From Oscillospiraceae bacterium (GTDB lineage Bacteria > Bacillota > Clostridia > Oscillospirales > Ruminococcaceae), in assembly GCA_022793675.1 (NCBI GenBank), contig JAAWDH010000041.1, positions 1 to 64,000 of the forward strand: 64,000 nt of DNA, written 5' to 3'. Below the pieces are notes generated by a model. It was not told where the DNA came from and searched no databases. It saw nothing but the letters and a program-made list of their open reading frames with translations. Both the position numbers and the translations under genes were made by a program. Of this stretch, positions 1 to 8,017 are shown piece after piece; the first letter of the stretch is position 1, and the number at the start of each line of letters is the position of its first letter.

Positions 1-405
1 AAGGCGACTTTCACCAAAGCGAAGTTGGATTACGAAGACGGCAAGCAGGTATATGATTTAGAATTTGTTACTGGCACTCACAAGTATGATTACGAAGTTG
101 ACGCCGCCAGCGGCAAAATTCTCTCCCATGAATCGGAAATGCGACAAAGTTCAGGCTCGACGGTTTCCCAGCCGCCCGCCTCTTCGTCTTCATCGGCAGC
201 AATCAGCTTAGAAAAGGCAAAGGAGCTGGCGCTTAGCCATGCCGGCCTATCGGCGGATAAGGCGACTTTCACCAAAGCGGAGCTGGATTACGACGACGGC
301 AAGCAGGTATATGATTTGGAATTTGTCACAGGTACGACAGAATATGAGTACGAGCTGGATTTAAACGGCAATATCCTCAGCGCTGAATCTGAAGCTCGGC
401 ATTAA
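1..405 (+). CDS. PepSY-domain protein, C-terminal part (5' end outside window)
   Basis: The reading frame is open from the first base, so only the C-terminal ~134 residues are visible. They hold two copies of a PepSY-like unit. Each contains an ATFTKA-type segment, then LDYxDGKQVYDLEFVTGT and a Y-E-hydrophobic strand ending in GxILSxESE. A Ser/Pro-rich linker (residues ~50-65) separates them. The two copies are close to identical at DNA level across the core, which suggests recent internal duplication. PepSY domains occur in secreted or lipoprotein inhibitors and sensors of the Gram-positive envelope; the specific role cannot be told without the N-terminus. A hairpin terminator follows the stop codon. 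Confidence 0.8.
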   Translation, partial: KATFTKAKLDYEDGKQVYDLEFVTGTHKYDYEVDAASGKILSHESEMRQSSGSTVSQPPASSSSSAAISLEKAKELALSHAGLSADKATFTKAELDYDDGKQVYDLEFVTGTTEYEYELDLNGNILSAESEARH

Positions 406-410
406 ATCAG

Positions 411-444
411 GGCAGGCGGGACAGGTTTCCCGCCTGTCTTTCTT
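411..444 (+). terminator. Intrinsic terminator after the PepSY gene
   Basis: Stem AGGCGGGA (414-421) pairs with TCCCGCCT (428-435), followed by GTCTTTCTT. It lies six bases after the stop codon. Confidence 0.7.
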
Positions 445-662
445 GGCAATTTTATTCATTTCTGTCAGAAGATGGCAGTGCAAATCCATGATTATGCTGG
501 TTTACAGCAGCAAATCAGTAAAAAACACAGATATTTTGCAACAAAAAAGCGGTTCCCTTAAATTGGATGGGCCAATTTTGCCGAAAGTATGTTAAAATGG
601 AAGGGAAGGCCCCAGCTGGGGGGCCTTCCCCATTATTATATCCGACGAAAGGGATGATTTAA
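445..662 (+). promoter_or_regulatory. Intergenic leader with an 11-bp perfect hairpin
   Basis: No gene is seen here. A perfect 11-bp inverted repeat (603-613 with 620-630, loop of 6) lies about 30 bases before the start of the M23-like gene. A TATGTTAAAAT element sits just upstream (588-598) and could be a -10 region, but no convincing -35 was found. The hairpin has no T-run, so an mRNA 5' stabiliser or translational element is more likely than a terminator. An AAAGGGATG motif near 650 could be the ribosome binding site. Confidence 0.45.
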
Positions 663-1655
663 ATGACAAAAAAACTATTTTCTGCCCTGGCAGCAGTACT
701 GCTCGTACTCTGCCTGCCAATGCAGGCCTTCGCCGCTACAGTCAGCGAAGGCAGTCGGGGGACGCTGACCAAACAGGTGCAGCTTTGCCTCAACGGCCTA
801 AATTACAGCGTCGGCACGGCAGACGGCATTGCCGGCCCCCGCACGGTATCAGCTATCCGCGCCTTCCAGCAAACCGCCCATCAGAATGAGCTGGTTTCTC
901 TGCCGCGGTTAGCGGTAGACGGCAAGGCTGGCCCGGCGACCCAAGAAGCGCTGTTCGGCATTGTCAAAGCAATTCAGCAAAAGCTTACCGCGCTGGGCTA
1001 TAACCCCGGCAGCGCCGACGGCATTTATGGCTCCGCCACCACAGCGGCAGTCAAACAGTTCCAGCGGGCCAAAGGATTATCGGCTGACGGCATCGCCGGC
1101 CCTAAAACCCGCGCGGCGCTGGCGGCAGCCAGTACCCCGTCATCCGGAGGGCTTTCCCAATTCCAGCAAAACGCGCTGAAAAACTGGACAAGGCCCATCC
1201 GGGCGGACATCCTGCCAGTGAGCGGCGGACGGCAGTTCGGGGCGGTGCGCAGCGACGGGCGTCTTCACGCTGGAGTCGACTGGTTCGTGCCAAACGGGGC
1301 TGGGACACCGGTCTATGCAATGGCCGACGGGGTTGTTGAAGAATACTTAGCCACCAATTTCTACGGCGGCACCGGCGCGCTTTCTGTACGCCACCGCGAC
1401 GGCTCCGTGGCCCGTTATGGAGAGGTTGCCCCATTGGTGAAATCAGGCGCGCAGGTGAAAAAAGGGCAGAAAATCGCTGTCCTTAAAGCCAACAGCATTG
1501 ACGGCGGCACTATGCTCCACTTAGAACTGTACAGCGGCAGCGCCTCAGGGCTGCTGACTGTCAGCGGAAACCGCAGCTATCTGCATCTGAAGTCGGGGCT
1601 TTACAACCGGCGCAAGGATTTGCTGGATCCCAGCTTCCTGCTGAACCTGCCCTAA
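663..1655 (+). CDS. Secreted peptidoglycan-binding protein with M23-like (LytM) domain, altered active site
   Basis: The 330-residue protein has a signal peptide (residues 1-24, ending AFA). Two PG_binding_1 repeats follow (~30-95 and ~97-155), each with the DGxxGPxT / DGIYGxxT signature, then an M23 peptidase fold (~185-315). The putative zinc ligands are kept: H202 and D206 in HAGVD, and H286 in the last motif. The two histidines normally needed for catalysis appear replaced: the YxH motif reads YGE (E254) and the HxH motif reads MLH (M284). It therefore probably binds wall peptides without cutting them, or cuts weakly, like the LytM-fold pseudoenzymes that activate other hydrolases. This is inferred from motifs only; the fold assignment is firm, the loss of activity less so. 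Confidence 0.85.
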   Translation: MTKKLFSALAAVLLVLCLPMQAFAATVSEGSRGTLTKQVQLCLNGLNYSVGTADGIAGPRTVSAIRAFQQTAHQNELVSLPRLAVDGKAGPATQEALFGIVKAIQQKLTALGYNPGSADGIYGSATTAAVKQFQRAKGLSADGIAGPKTRAALAAASTPSSGGLSQFQQNALKNWTRPIRADILPVSGGRQFGAVRSDGRLHAGVDWFVPNGAGTPVYAMADGVVEEYLATNFYGGTGALSVRHRDGSVARYGEVAPLVKSGAQVKKGQKIAVLKANSIDGGTMLHLELYSGSASGLLTVSGNRSYLHLKSGLYNRRKDLLDPSFLLNLP

Positions 1656-1659
1656 ACAC

Positions 1660-2184
1660 CTACCCCTCCGTACAGTGAAGCAGCGGGGCAAAAATCGCCG
1701 GATAACGGATTACGCCGCTAACCCCCGAAAGCGCCCCCTCGCAGAGCGCCAGTACCCGCAGGTTCTGGCCTGGCACGGGGTCAGGGCGGTAGATGTGGGC
1801 TTCGCGCGCCAGCGTAAAACCAAACCTATCATAGTAAGGCCCGCCGTAAACCGCCACAATCCGGTCGCCGCGGGCTTTACAGCGCCTTAGCCCTTCCTCG
1901 ACCAGCATCCGCCCTGCGCCGGCGCCGCGGCGGTCAGCCCGCACCGCCAACGGCGCCAGCACCACCGCTGGAACAGAACGGACTGTGTCCTCAATTGTCA
2001 CAGGCGTAAACATCACATGGCCGACAACCTCTCCGTCGTCCGCCACCAGCGAAAACGCCGGGTCAAAGCCCACCCAGCCCCTGGCGCGATCAATCAAGTC
2101 AGCCTCCCAGCCATGGCCGAAAGCCTCAGTGTGGATTGCGCGGATAGCGGCGGTATCTGAAAGCTGCTCACTGCGGATTTTCAT
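1660..2184 (-). CDS. GNAT-family N-acetyltransferase
   Basis: The 174-residue protein begins MKIRSEQLSDTAAI. The acetyl-CoA binding motif A is visible as LAPLAVRADRRGAGAGRML, followed by GxYYDRFGF typical of the YhbS-like GNAT subgroup. The substrate is unknown. The start at 2184 was chosen because it is the first Met that begins the fold, and it lies within the last 17 bases of the upstream DtxR-like gene, so the two are translationally coupled. Longer upstream extension would be coding overlap only. Confidence 0.85.
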   Translation of the reverse strand: MKIRSEQLSDTAAIRAIHTEAFGHGWEADLIDRARGWVGFDPAFSLVADDGEVVGHVMFTPVTIEDTVRSVPAVVLAPLAVRADRRGAGAGRMLVEEGLRRCKARGDRIVAVYGGPYYDRFGFTLAREAHIYRPDPVPGQNLRVLALCEGALSGVSGVIRYPAIFAPLLHCTEG

Positions 2185-2566
2185 CGGATTCCCCTCCCAT
2201 ATTAGCCTGGATATGGGCTTTAAGCCGTCCAAAGGTCTCTTCGCTGACGTCGTGCTCAATCCGGCAAGCGTCCTCCGCGGCGACCTCCGGCGCAACCCCC
2301 AAGCGGATCAGCCAGCTGGTGAACAGCTGGTGGCGCTCATAAATACGCCCGGCAATTTCCCGACCTGACGGCGTCAGCTCAATCCAGCCGCCATCCTTTT
2401 CCATCGTAATATAGCCGTTTTCCCGCAGGAGTCCCACGGCCCTGCTGACGCTGGGCTTGCTGAAACCCAGCCGATGGGCAATATCAATAGAGCGCACCAG
2501 CCCTTTTTCCTGCTTCAGCATCAGGATTGCCTCCAGATAATTTTCGGCAGACTCGTGAATTTTTAT
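2168..2566 (-). CDS. DtxR/MntR-family metal-dependent repressor, possibly with an AUA start
   Basis: The protein has an N-terminal winged helix (IDIAHRLGFSKPSVSRAV recognition region) and a dimerisation/metal-binding half with ERHQLF and CRIEHDVSEETF, as in the manganese/iron repressors. The first ATG in frame (2521) would cut off the first helix (HESAENYLEAIL), which is conserved in this family. No ATG, GTG or TTG exists upstream in frame. A strong AAAGGGGG Shine-Dalgarno lies seven bases before an ATA codon at 2566, so a non-canonical AUA start giving 132 residues is proposed. It probably controls metal uptake elsewhere; no transporter is adjacent. Confidence 0.75.
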   Translation of the reverse strand: MKIHESAENYLEAILMLKQEKGLVRSIDIAHRLGFSKPSVSRAVGLLRENGYITMEKDGGWIELTPSGREIAGRIYERHQLFTSWLIRLGVAPEVAAEDACRIEHDVSEETFGRLKAHIQANMGGESDENPQ

Positions 2567-2766
2567 AGGATAACCCCCTTTAAGGCTGGAAAAGCCAGAT
2601 AAGCTAGGCCCAATCCCCCGCCTAGGCGCTTTTCTAACTCAGTATATCATATCCAGCAAAATTTCTCAAGAGCTTTTGCAAAAATTTCAGGGCTGCTGCT
2701 GTCGACAGACAAATTCGCTGCGGGGATCTATCAAAGCGGATTTCCGCCGCGGAAGGATATAACCGG

Positions 2767-3435
2767 AAATTTTTTGTAAACCGTAAGCTCGCGACACGCA
2801 TCAGCAGCATCACCACAGCCATCGTCTTAACCGGGATGACGCTATTATAGTTTGTTGTATCCGGCAACGCCGCCTCGGTGGTCAAAAACGACATCACCAA
2901 CCAGATGACGGACGCCGCGGAGTCCAGGGCTGCCATTATCAGCGACTATGTATCCTCCGCCGAGGAATATAGACCGCTTTTGCCCTTGGCAGCAGGGTGC
3001 AGGAACTGCTCGCTGATCCGGACGATCCCACGCTGCTGCAAAAGTTCCAAGAATACACTGAAAATTTTGCGGCAGTCAAAGGCTTTTCTATCGTTGCCAG
3101 CAAGGTGCGCAGCCTAGCCTCCAAGTCTGCCGAAGCCGTCAGGACACCAGCGTACTGATCGACTGCTCTATCCAAGCAGTAAAATCTGGGACAGAGACAA
3201 ACCAAGCCATTTCAGCCATGCGGATTGTAACCGACTGCATCCAATTCATCAAAACGCTGATGGGTGAAATCTCCCTTGCCAGCAGCCGGCAGGCAGAAAT
3301 GATCACCTCTGTAGGAGACGGCATCCGAGATATTTCCAGGGTCGTGCAGGCGAACTCCGCCGCCGTGGAAAGCGCCGTTATCTCAAAAAAAGCTATCCCC
3401 CTCAACGATCTGTTGAAGCAGTTCCGTAATCTCTG
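2767..3435 (+). pseudogene. Decayed methyl-accepting chemotaxis protein
   Basis: Translation in shifting frames recovers consecutive MCP pieces. First comes the membrane anchor (NRKLATRISSITTAIVLTG) with an in-frame TAG at 2848. Next is the start of a dCache-like region (ITNQMTDAAESRAAIISDY), then after a frameshift near 2973 ALGSRVQELLADPDDPT. This jumps directly to the signalling domain (FSIVASKVRSLASKSAEAV), and after a further shift LIDCSIQAVKSGTETN up to VVQANSAAVE and LNDLLKQF. Most of the sensor domain, HAMP and part of the signalling hairpin are deleted. At least one stop, two frameshifts and one large deletion make it non-functional. Exact ends are approximate. Confidence 0.85.
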
Positions 3436-3502
3436 CCCACTGAAGCTGCGGACGCAGCAGAGCCTAAAATTATACAAATGCGAATGGTCTGCAGTGATGC
3501 CC

Positions 3503-4435
3503 CTAATCCCCGCCAGGCGTTAGGATAATTGACCCATTTTCCAAGCGGGTGCGGAATGCCTGCTTGCCGCTTATGCCCAGCGTTTCCAGATACTCCCGCG
3601 GCAGCTGGATGCGGCCGGCTTTGTCGGCAACGGCGAATTCCTCAACCTGCCCAAGCCCGTTGTCCCCATCGTCCAGCGAACCAATGTCCGCCAGCGAAAC
3701 CTCCTGACGGATAAACTCACTGCTGGTGCGGCCGTCGCGGATCATTATCGCCCTTTTGACAAAAGAAGAAACCAAGCTGTCATGGGTAACAATCACAATT
3801 GTAATGCCCAGAGCCTCGTTAAGCCGCTGGAAAAGCCCCAGGATCTCCTTTGTCGTTTTGGAATCAACCGCGCCGGTCGGCTCGTCGGCAAGCAGCAGCG
3901 GCGGATTGTTGGCCAATGCAATCGCAATCGCCACCCGCTGCTGCTCGCCGCCGGAAAGTTCGGTAAGCCTGCTGTTCAAACGATGGGAAAGCCCCACCAA
4001 AGAAAGCAGCGCTGACGCCCGTTCGCGAACGGTTTTCGCGTGAAGCTGCGTCCCGTCCGGCGAAGGCAACGGCGGCAGCTCCGCCGGTTTGATACTGGCA
4101 AGGGCCATTGGGATCTCCACATTTTCCAGTGCGCTCAGGTAGGGGATCAGGTTGCGGGCTGGGTTTTGCCAAACAAATCCTACCAGACGGCGGCGGTACT
4201 CTATCATCTCCTTCGGCGTGAACGCCAGCAGGTTTTTCCCCGCAACCTGCAGCTGCCCAGCGCTGGGCGTATCCAGGCCCCCCAACATATTCAAAAGTGT
4301 CGACTTGCCCGAGCCGGAACTGCCGATAATGGCCATCAACTCGCCGTCTTCCACTGTCAAATCCAACCCCTGCAAGGCAACCACTTCAATCTCGCCAGTC
4401 TTATAGATTTTGACCAGGTTCTCGCAGACAATCAT
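3503..4435 (-). CDS. ABC transporter ATPase with C-terminal AbrB/MazE-like domain
   Basis: The 310-residue protein is a LolD/MacB-type ATPase: Walker A GSSGSGKST at 38-46, signature LSGGEQQR at 160-167, Walker B LLLADE at 180-185 and H-loop His218. After the usual end of the domain (~240) come an acidic linker and a ~45-residue tail with a swapped-hairpin AbrB/SpoVT pattern (VADKAGRIQLPREYLETLGI, then GSIILTP). It is the last gene of a four-gene export operon and its start overlaps the preceding ATPase stop by four bases. The tail could be a dimerisation or regulatory module; DNA binding is possible but unproven. Confidence 0.88.
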   Translation of the reverse strand: MIVCENLVKIYKTGEIEVVALQGLDLTVEDGELMAIIGSSGSGKSTLLNMLGGLDTPSAGQLQVAGKNLLAFTPKEMIEYRRRLVGFVWQNPARNLIPYLSALENVEIPMALASIKPAELPPLPSPDGTQLHAKTVRERASALLSLVGLSHRLNSRLTELSGGEQQRVAIAIALANNPPLLLADEPTGAVDSKTTKEILGLFQRLNEALGITIVIVTHDSLVSSFVKRAIMIRDGRTSSEFIRQEVSLADIGSLDDGDNGLGQVEEFAVADKAGRIQLPREYLETLGISGKQAFRTRLENGSIILTPGGD

Positions 4436-5142
4436 ACCGTCCCTCCTTCCTGCGGGCTGCCAGCCTCCAGCTGACCGTCCCGAAGGGTGAATACCTGGTC
4501 GGCCAGCTGCATCAGGTCTGGGTCGTGGGTCGTCATTACAATCGTCGCGCCCTGGCTTTCAATCAGCTTTTTGAAAACCGCCACCACCTGCAGGCTCATC
4601 GTCGAATCCAGCTGAGCGGTAGGCTCGTCGGCAAAAATCGCCGCCGGCCGATGGGCAATCGCCCGGGCGATCGCCACCCTTTGCTGCTCGCCGCCGGACA
4701 TTTCCTGGGGCAGATGGAAGGCACGCTTAGACAGCCCCACATACTCCAAGCATTCCATAGCCCGCTCCCGCCGGCCTTTTGCCGAACAGCCTGCCACCCG
4801 CAGCGCAAACTCGACATTCTCAAAGGCTGTCATCTCCGACATCAGCGCCACCGACTGAAAGACAAACCCGATCCTGGTGCGGCGGATTTTGTCCCGCGCC
4901 GGCTCCCGCAGGGCGGTAAGTTCCTGCCCTTCAAACCAGATGCGCCCGCTGGTTGGACGGTCAAGCGCCCCCAAAAGGTTAATCAGCGTCGTTTTACCAG
5001 AGCCAGACTTGCCGTTTAAAAGCGTCAGCTTATGCGGCGCGATGCTGAGGTTAATCCCTTTGAGCGCCTCCACCTCCCCCGACGGCGAGGAAAAGGTGCG
5101 GCAAAGCCCTTCGGTGCGGATAATCCCATTTCCGTTTTCCAT
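4432..5142 (-). CDS. ABC transporter ATPase, LolD/MacB type
   Basis: The 236-residue ATPase contains Walker A GKSGSGKTT, signature MSGGEQQRVAIARA, Walker B AIFADE and H-loop TTHD. The start MENGNG at 5142 is preferred over the longer open frame, which runs back into the permease gene; it sits 11 bases after the permease stop. With the neighbouring ATPase (about 40 percent similar by eye) it probably forms a heterodimer that powers the large permease. Confidence 0.92.
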   Translation of the reverse strand: MENGNGIIRTEGLCRTFSSPSGEVEALKGINLSIAPHKLTLLNGKSGSGKTTLINLLGALDRPTSGRIWFEGQELTALREPARDKIRRTRIGFVFQSVALMSEMTAFENVEFALRVAGCSAKGRRERAMECLEYVGLSKRAFHLPQEMSGGEQQRVAIARAIAHRPAAIFADEPTAQLDSTMSLQVVAVFKKLIESQGATIVMTTHDPDLMQLADQVFTLRDGQLEAGSPQEGGTV

Positions 5143-5153
5143 CGGTTTCCCCC

Positions 5154-8003
5154 CTACTCTTCGCCCAGCTTCAGCGCCTCGCCGGCGTGGAGCGTAAAGA
5201 CAATCCGGCCCAGTGCTGCTGCCGCCAGCAGGAGCATCGCCGACACCAGCACTGCCATACGCACAAAGTCGCCTGGAAAAGCCGTCACTGTAAACGGCAG
5301 AATCTGGTCGGCGGCGCTGACATTGCACTCTAATACCGGCGCGAACAGCTCCGCCGCCAGCACCCCCAGCCCAAAACCCGCCGCAATAGACATCGCCGAT
5401 GCCAGCAGCTGCTCCCACAGCAGCACCGCCGTCACCGAAAGCCTGGAAAGCCCCATTGACCGCAGGATGCCAAACTGCAAAAGCCTGCTTTTGATGGCCA
5501 AAATCCAATAGAGGAAAAAGCCGACAAAGGTGATTAACATTGTTACCAGGAAGGACAGCGTAAAATAGCCGTTGATCCCTTGGGTGAGCGGGTCGTTTTT
5601 GGCGGCTGTCAGCTGCACCGAAGCGTCCGACAGCTGCAGGATGGAAAAGCCGGCAAGTTCTTCATAAAGCTGCGACGAAGTCGCCCCCGGCGCTTTTTTC
5701 AGCCAAACAGCGTAAGGTTCCAACTTGGTCTCCTGCTGCAGATAGATCAGATTGGCCACCGCGAGCAGCGGCTCGGCGCGGCCTGAATTGTCGGCAGGAT
5801 TGAAAGAGGGAAAGTAATCCACCCCCGCATAAACCGTAAATTGGACGTTGCTGCGGTTGCCGCCAATGGATAAGAAAACCGTATCGCCTGGTACAAGCCC
5901 GCTTTCCTTCAAAAAGGACTGGGAAAGCAGCAGCGCCCGCGGGTCCTCGGCCATCAGGTTAAGGTACTCGTTGAGATGATGCGGCAGCAGGCTGTTTTTA
6001 AAAAAGCAGGTGCGCCCGAACTCATCGGGGACAATGCCCATCAGGGTGACGCCGTTTTTCTTTTTGGATTGGTAGGAAATGGACGCCTTTTTGATGGTCA
6101 ACACCCTGGCGGCGCTTTCCACCGAAGGCAGCGCTTCATATTTGGAGAACTGCGGCTCGGTGTAATAGACAGGGCTTTCGGAAGCGTCTTCCCCCATAGC
6201 TGGGTCGCCTCCGCCGCCTACCGACGGCCACTCCTCCTCCAGCACCACGTCCGCACCAGTAATGTAGCGGATGCGGTCCTCCTCCATCTGGTTCAAGGTG
6301 CGCACCGCCACCGAGTTGAACACTCCCATCGACAGCGTGAACACCAAAAACAGCGAGATCATCTGGTTCTTGCCTCCCTGCCTAGCGGCGCTGAGCATCG
6401 AAAGGTAAGGCACCGGTCCCCAGAACCGCCGCCCCAGCTGGTAAACCAGCCGGACCACCAACGGGAACAGCCGCAAAAAGCAAAGCGTCCCCCCTAGGAT
6501 GAACAGCGTCGAGCTGATATAAAGCATAAAGTCAATCGGGATATCCGAAGCGGGTACGCCGGCCTGCCGTACCACTTCCAGCCGGTTTTTAAAGCTGTAA
6601 AGCCCATAAAGCGACAGCAACAGCGCGACAAGGTCGAGGAAAAGCCGCTGCCAGAGGGGTTTCGGCGCTTTGCCGGATTTTTTCCGCTTCAGCGAAACAA
6701 TCGACGTGTCCCCATTGGTTGCCACCGCCAGCAGCATCGTCGCTACCAGCAGCACCGACACCAGGACGGCGTATTTTACCGCATCGGCGGTCAGCTCCAC
6801 TGGCAACGCCCGTCGGTTGACAAACTCCATAAAGCCGTTGGAAGCGCCGATCAGCCGGCAAAACAACAGCCCCAAAAACGGCCCTGCAAACAGCGCCACA
6901 GCAGCCAATACGGCCGCCTGGCTTAGGTAGACGCCCATGACCTGCATTTTCGACGAGCCACGGCTCTGCAGCACGGCAATCTCGTTTTTCTCATGGCTGA
7001 GGATCAGCCGCGAAACCATAAACAGGTAAAGCAGCAGCAGCAAAAGGATTGGCACTTGGATGATCCACAGCGTCTGGGCCAGCTGCTGCCGGCGCTCAAC
7101 GTATTGGGGAAGAATGGTACGGAAGGCGCTGCGGATCTTAGGCGAAAAGGCTTTGGCGTCGAAAAAGCTTGTCGCCAGCTCAGAAATAGCGGCGCAGTTT
7201 TCCGGGGTCATCGCGGTGTAATCCACTGCCGCCGCCCACTGGGCATGGTTAAAAGCGGATTTTTCCCCTGACACGAAAAGCTCTTCAAACAGCGCCGGCG
7301 ACATCAGCAGCGCGTCGGCAAAGGTGTTTTCTGGCATCACCCAAAAAAGGTCGCTGGGATCGGCAGAGGCATAGACCCCGACGACCTTCACCGTGGTCAG
7401 GAAGGCATAAGGCTGGCCGTTGGCGGCTTTGTTGCCATAAACGTAATAGTAGATGTCGTAGGAGGAACCCAGCGCACAGCCCAGCTGCTTGGAGGCTTTT
7501 TCGCTGACAACCACCTCAACAACGCCGTCCGCCGCCTTGTCGGCAGGCAACCGACCGTCCAGCAGCGTGATATGGTCAAAAAGTCCCTCGCAGCAGCCAA
7601 GGCCGCCCTGCTCAAACTGTTTCTGCGCTATTTCCTCATCAGTGCCTTGGCGGACGATGCGGACAGAGGAAGCCGCCCGGTAACAGACGTCTTCCTGGAT
7701 CGGCAGCCCCAGCTGAAAGAGGAACTCGTTGTAATAAATATTGGCGTAATCCTCATAGGCTGAGATTTTGGCGGCGGGGTCGTTCTGCATAGTGTTGAGC
7801 TTGATTTCGGTCAGCACCTGCCCAGGATAAATGCCGGACGTAAGCTGGCTCTGCTCCAGATCCTTGCGCAGCATCCGCGCGAGGATGGCGTGGCTATAGG
7901 CTGGCATACTGCTGACGATGGCCACGGCGATGATGTACCCCGCCAGCAGGCTTAAAGTCAGCCAGCGGTTTTTGAGCATCTTGCGGAGAGAAAAACGGAA
8001 CAC
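5154..8003 (-). CDS. ABC transporter permease, FtsX/MacB family, two FtsX domains
   Basis: This 949-residue membrane protein begins with a transmembrane segment after MFRFSLRKMLKNRW. A large extracytoplasmic domain (~55-310) follows, then a first FtsX four-helix block (~315-440), further helices to ~560, a second extracytoplasmic domain with a Gly/acidic loop, and a final FtsX block (~845-935). This doubled layout is the long type VII (MacB/BceB/LolCE-like) permease found in Firmicutes. It lies 14 bases after the adaptor gene and 11 bases before the first ATPase. The cargo is not predictable; lipopeptides, antimicrobial peptides or lipids are typical. Confidence 0.9.
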   Translation of the reverse strand: MFRFSLRKMLKNRWLTLSLLAGYIIAVAIVSSMPAYSHAILARMLRKDLEQSQLTSGIYPGQVLTEIKLNTMQNDPAAKISAYEDYANIYYNEFLFQLGLPIQEDVCYRAASSVRIVRQGTDEEIAQKQFEQGGLGCCEGLFDHITLLDGRLPADKAADGVVEVVVSEKASKQLGCALGSSYDIYYYVYGNKAANGQPYAFLTTVKVVGVYASADPSDLFWVMPENTFADALLMSPALFEELFVSGEKSAFNHAQWAAAVDYTAMTPENCAAISELATSFFDAKAFSPKIRSAFRTILPQYVERRQQLAQTLWIIQVPILLLLLLYLFMVSRLILSHEKNEIAVLQSRGSSKMQVMGVYLSQAAVLAAVALFAGPFLGLLFCRLIGASNGFMEFVNRRALPVELTADAVKYAVLVSVLLVATMLLAVATNGDTSIVSLKRKKSGKAPKPLWQRLFLDLVALLLSLYGLYSFKNRLEVVRQAGVPASDIPIDFMLYISSTLFILGGTLCFLRLFPLVVRLVYQLGRRFWGPVPYLSMLSAARQGGKNQMISLFLVFTLSMGVFNSVAVRTLNQMEEDRIRYITGADVVLEEEWPSVGGGGDPAMGEDASESPVYYTEPQFSKYEALPSVESAARVLTIKKASISYQSKKKNGVTLMGIVPDEFGRTCFFKNSLLPHHLNEYLNLMAEDPRALLLSQSFLKESGLVPGDTVFLSIGGNRSNVQFTVYAGVDYFPSFNPADNSGRAEPLLAVANLIYLQQETKLEPYAVWLKKAPGATSSQLYEELAGFSILQLSDASVQLTAAKNDPLTQGINGYFTLSFLVTMLITFVGFFLYWILAIKSRLLQFGILRSMGLSRLSVTAVLLWEQLLASAMSIAAGFGLGVLAAELFAPVLECNVSAADQILPFTVTAFPGDFVRMAVLVSAMLLLAAAALGRIVFTLHAGEALKLGEE

Positions 8004-8017
8004 AGCGGACCCCCCTT

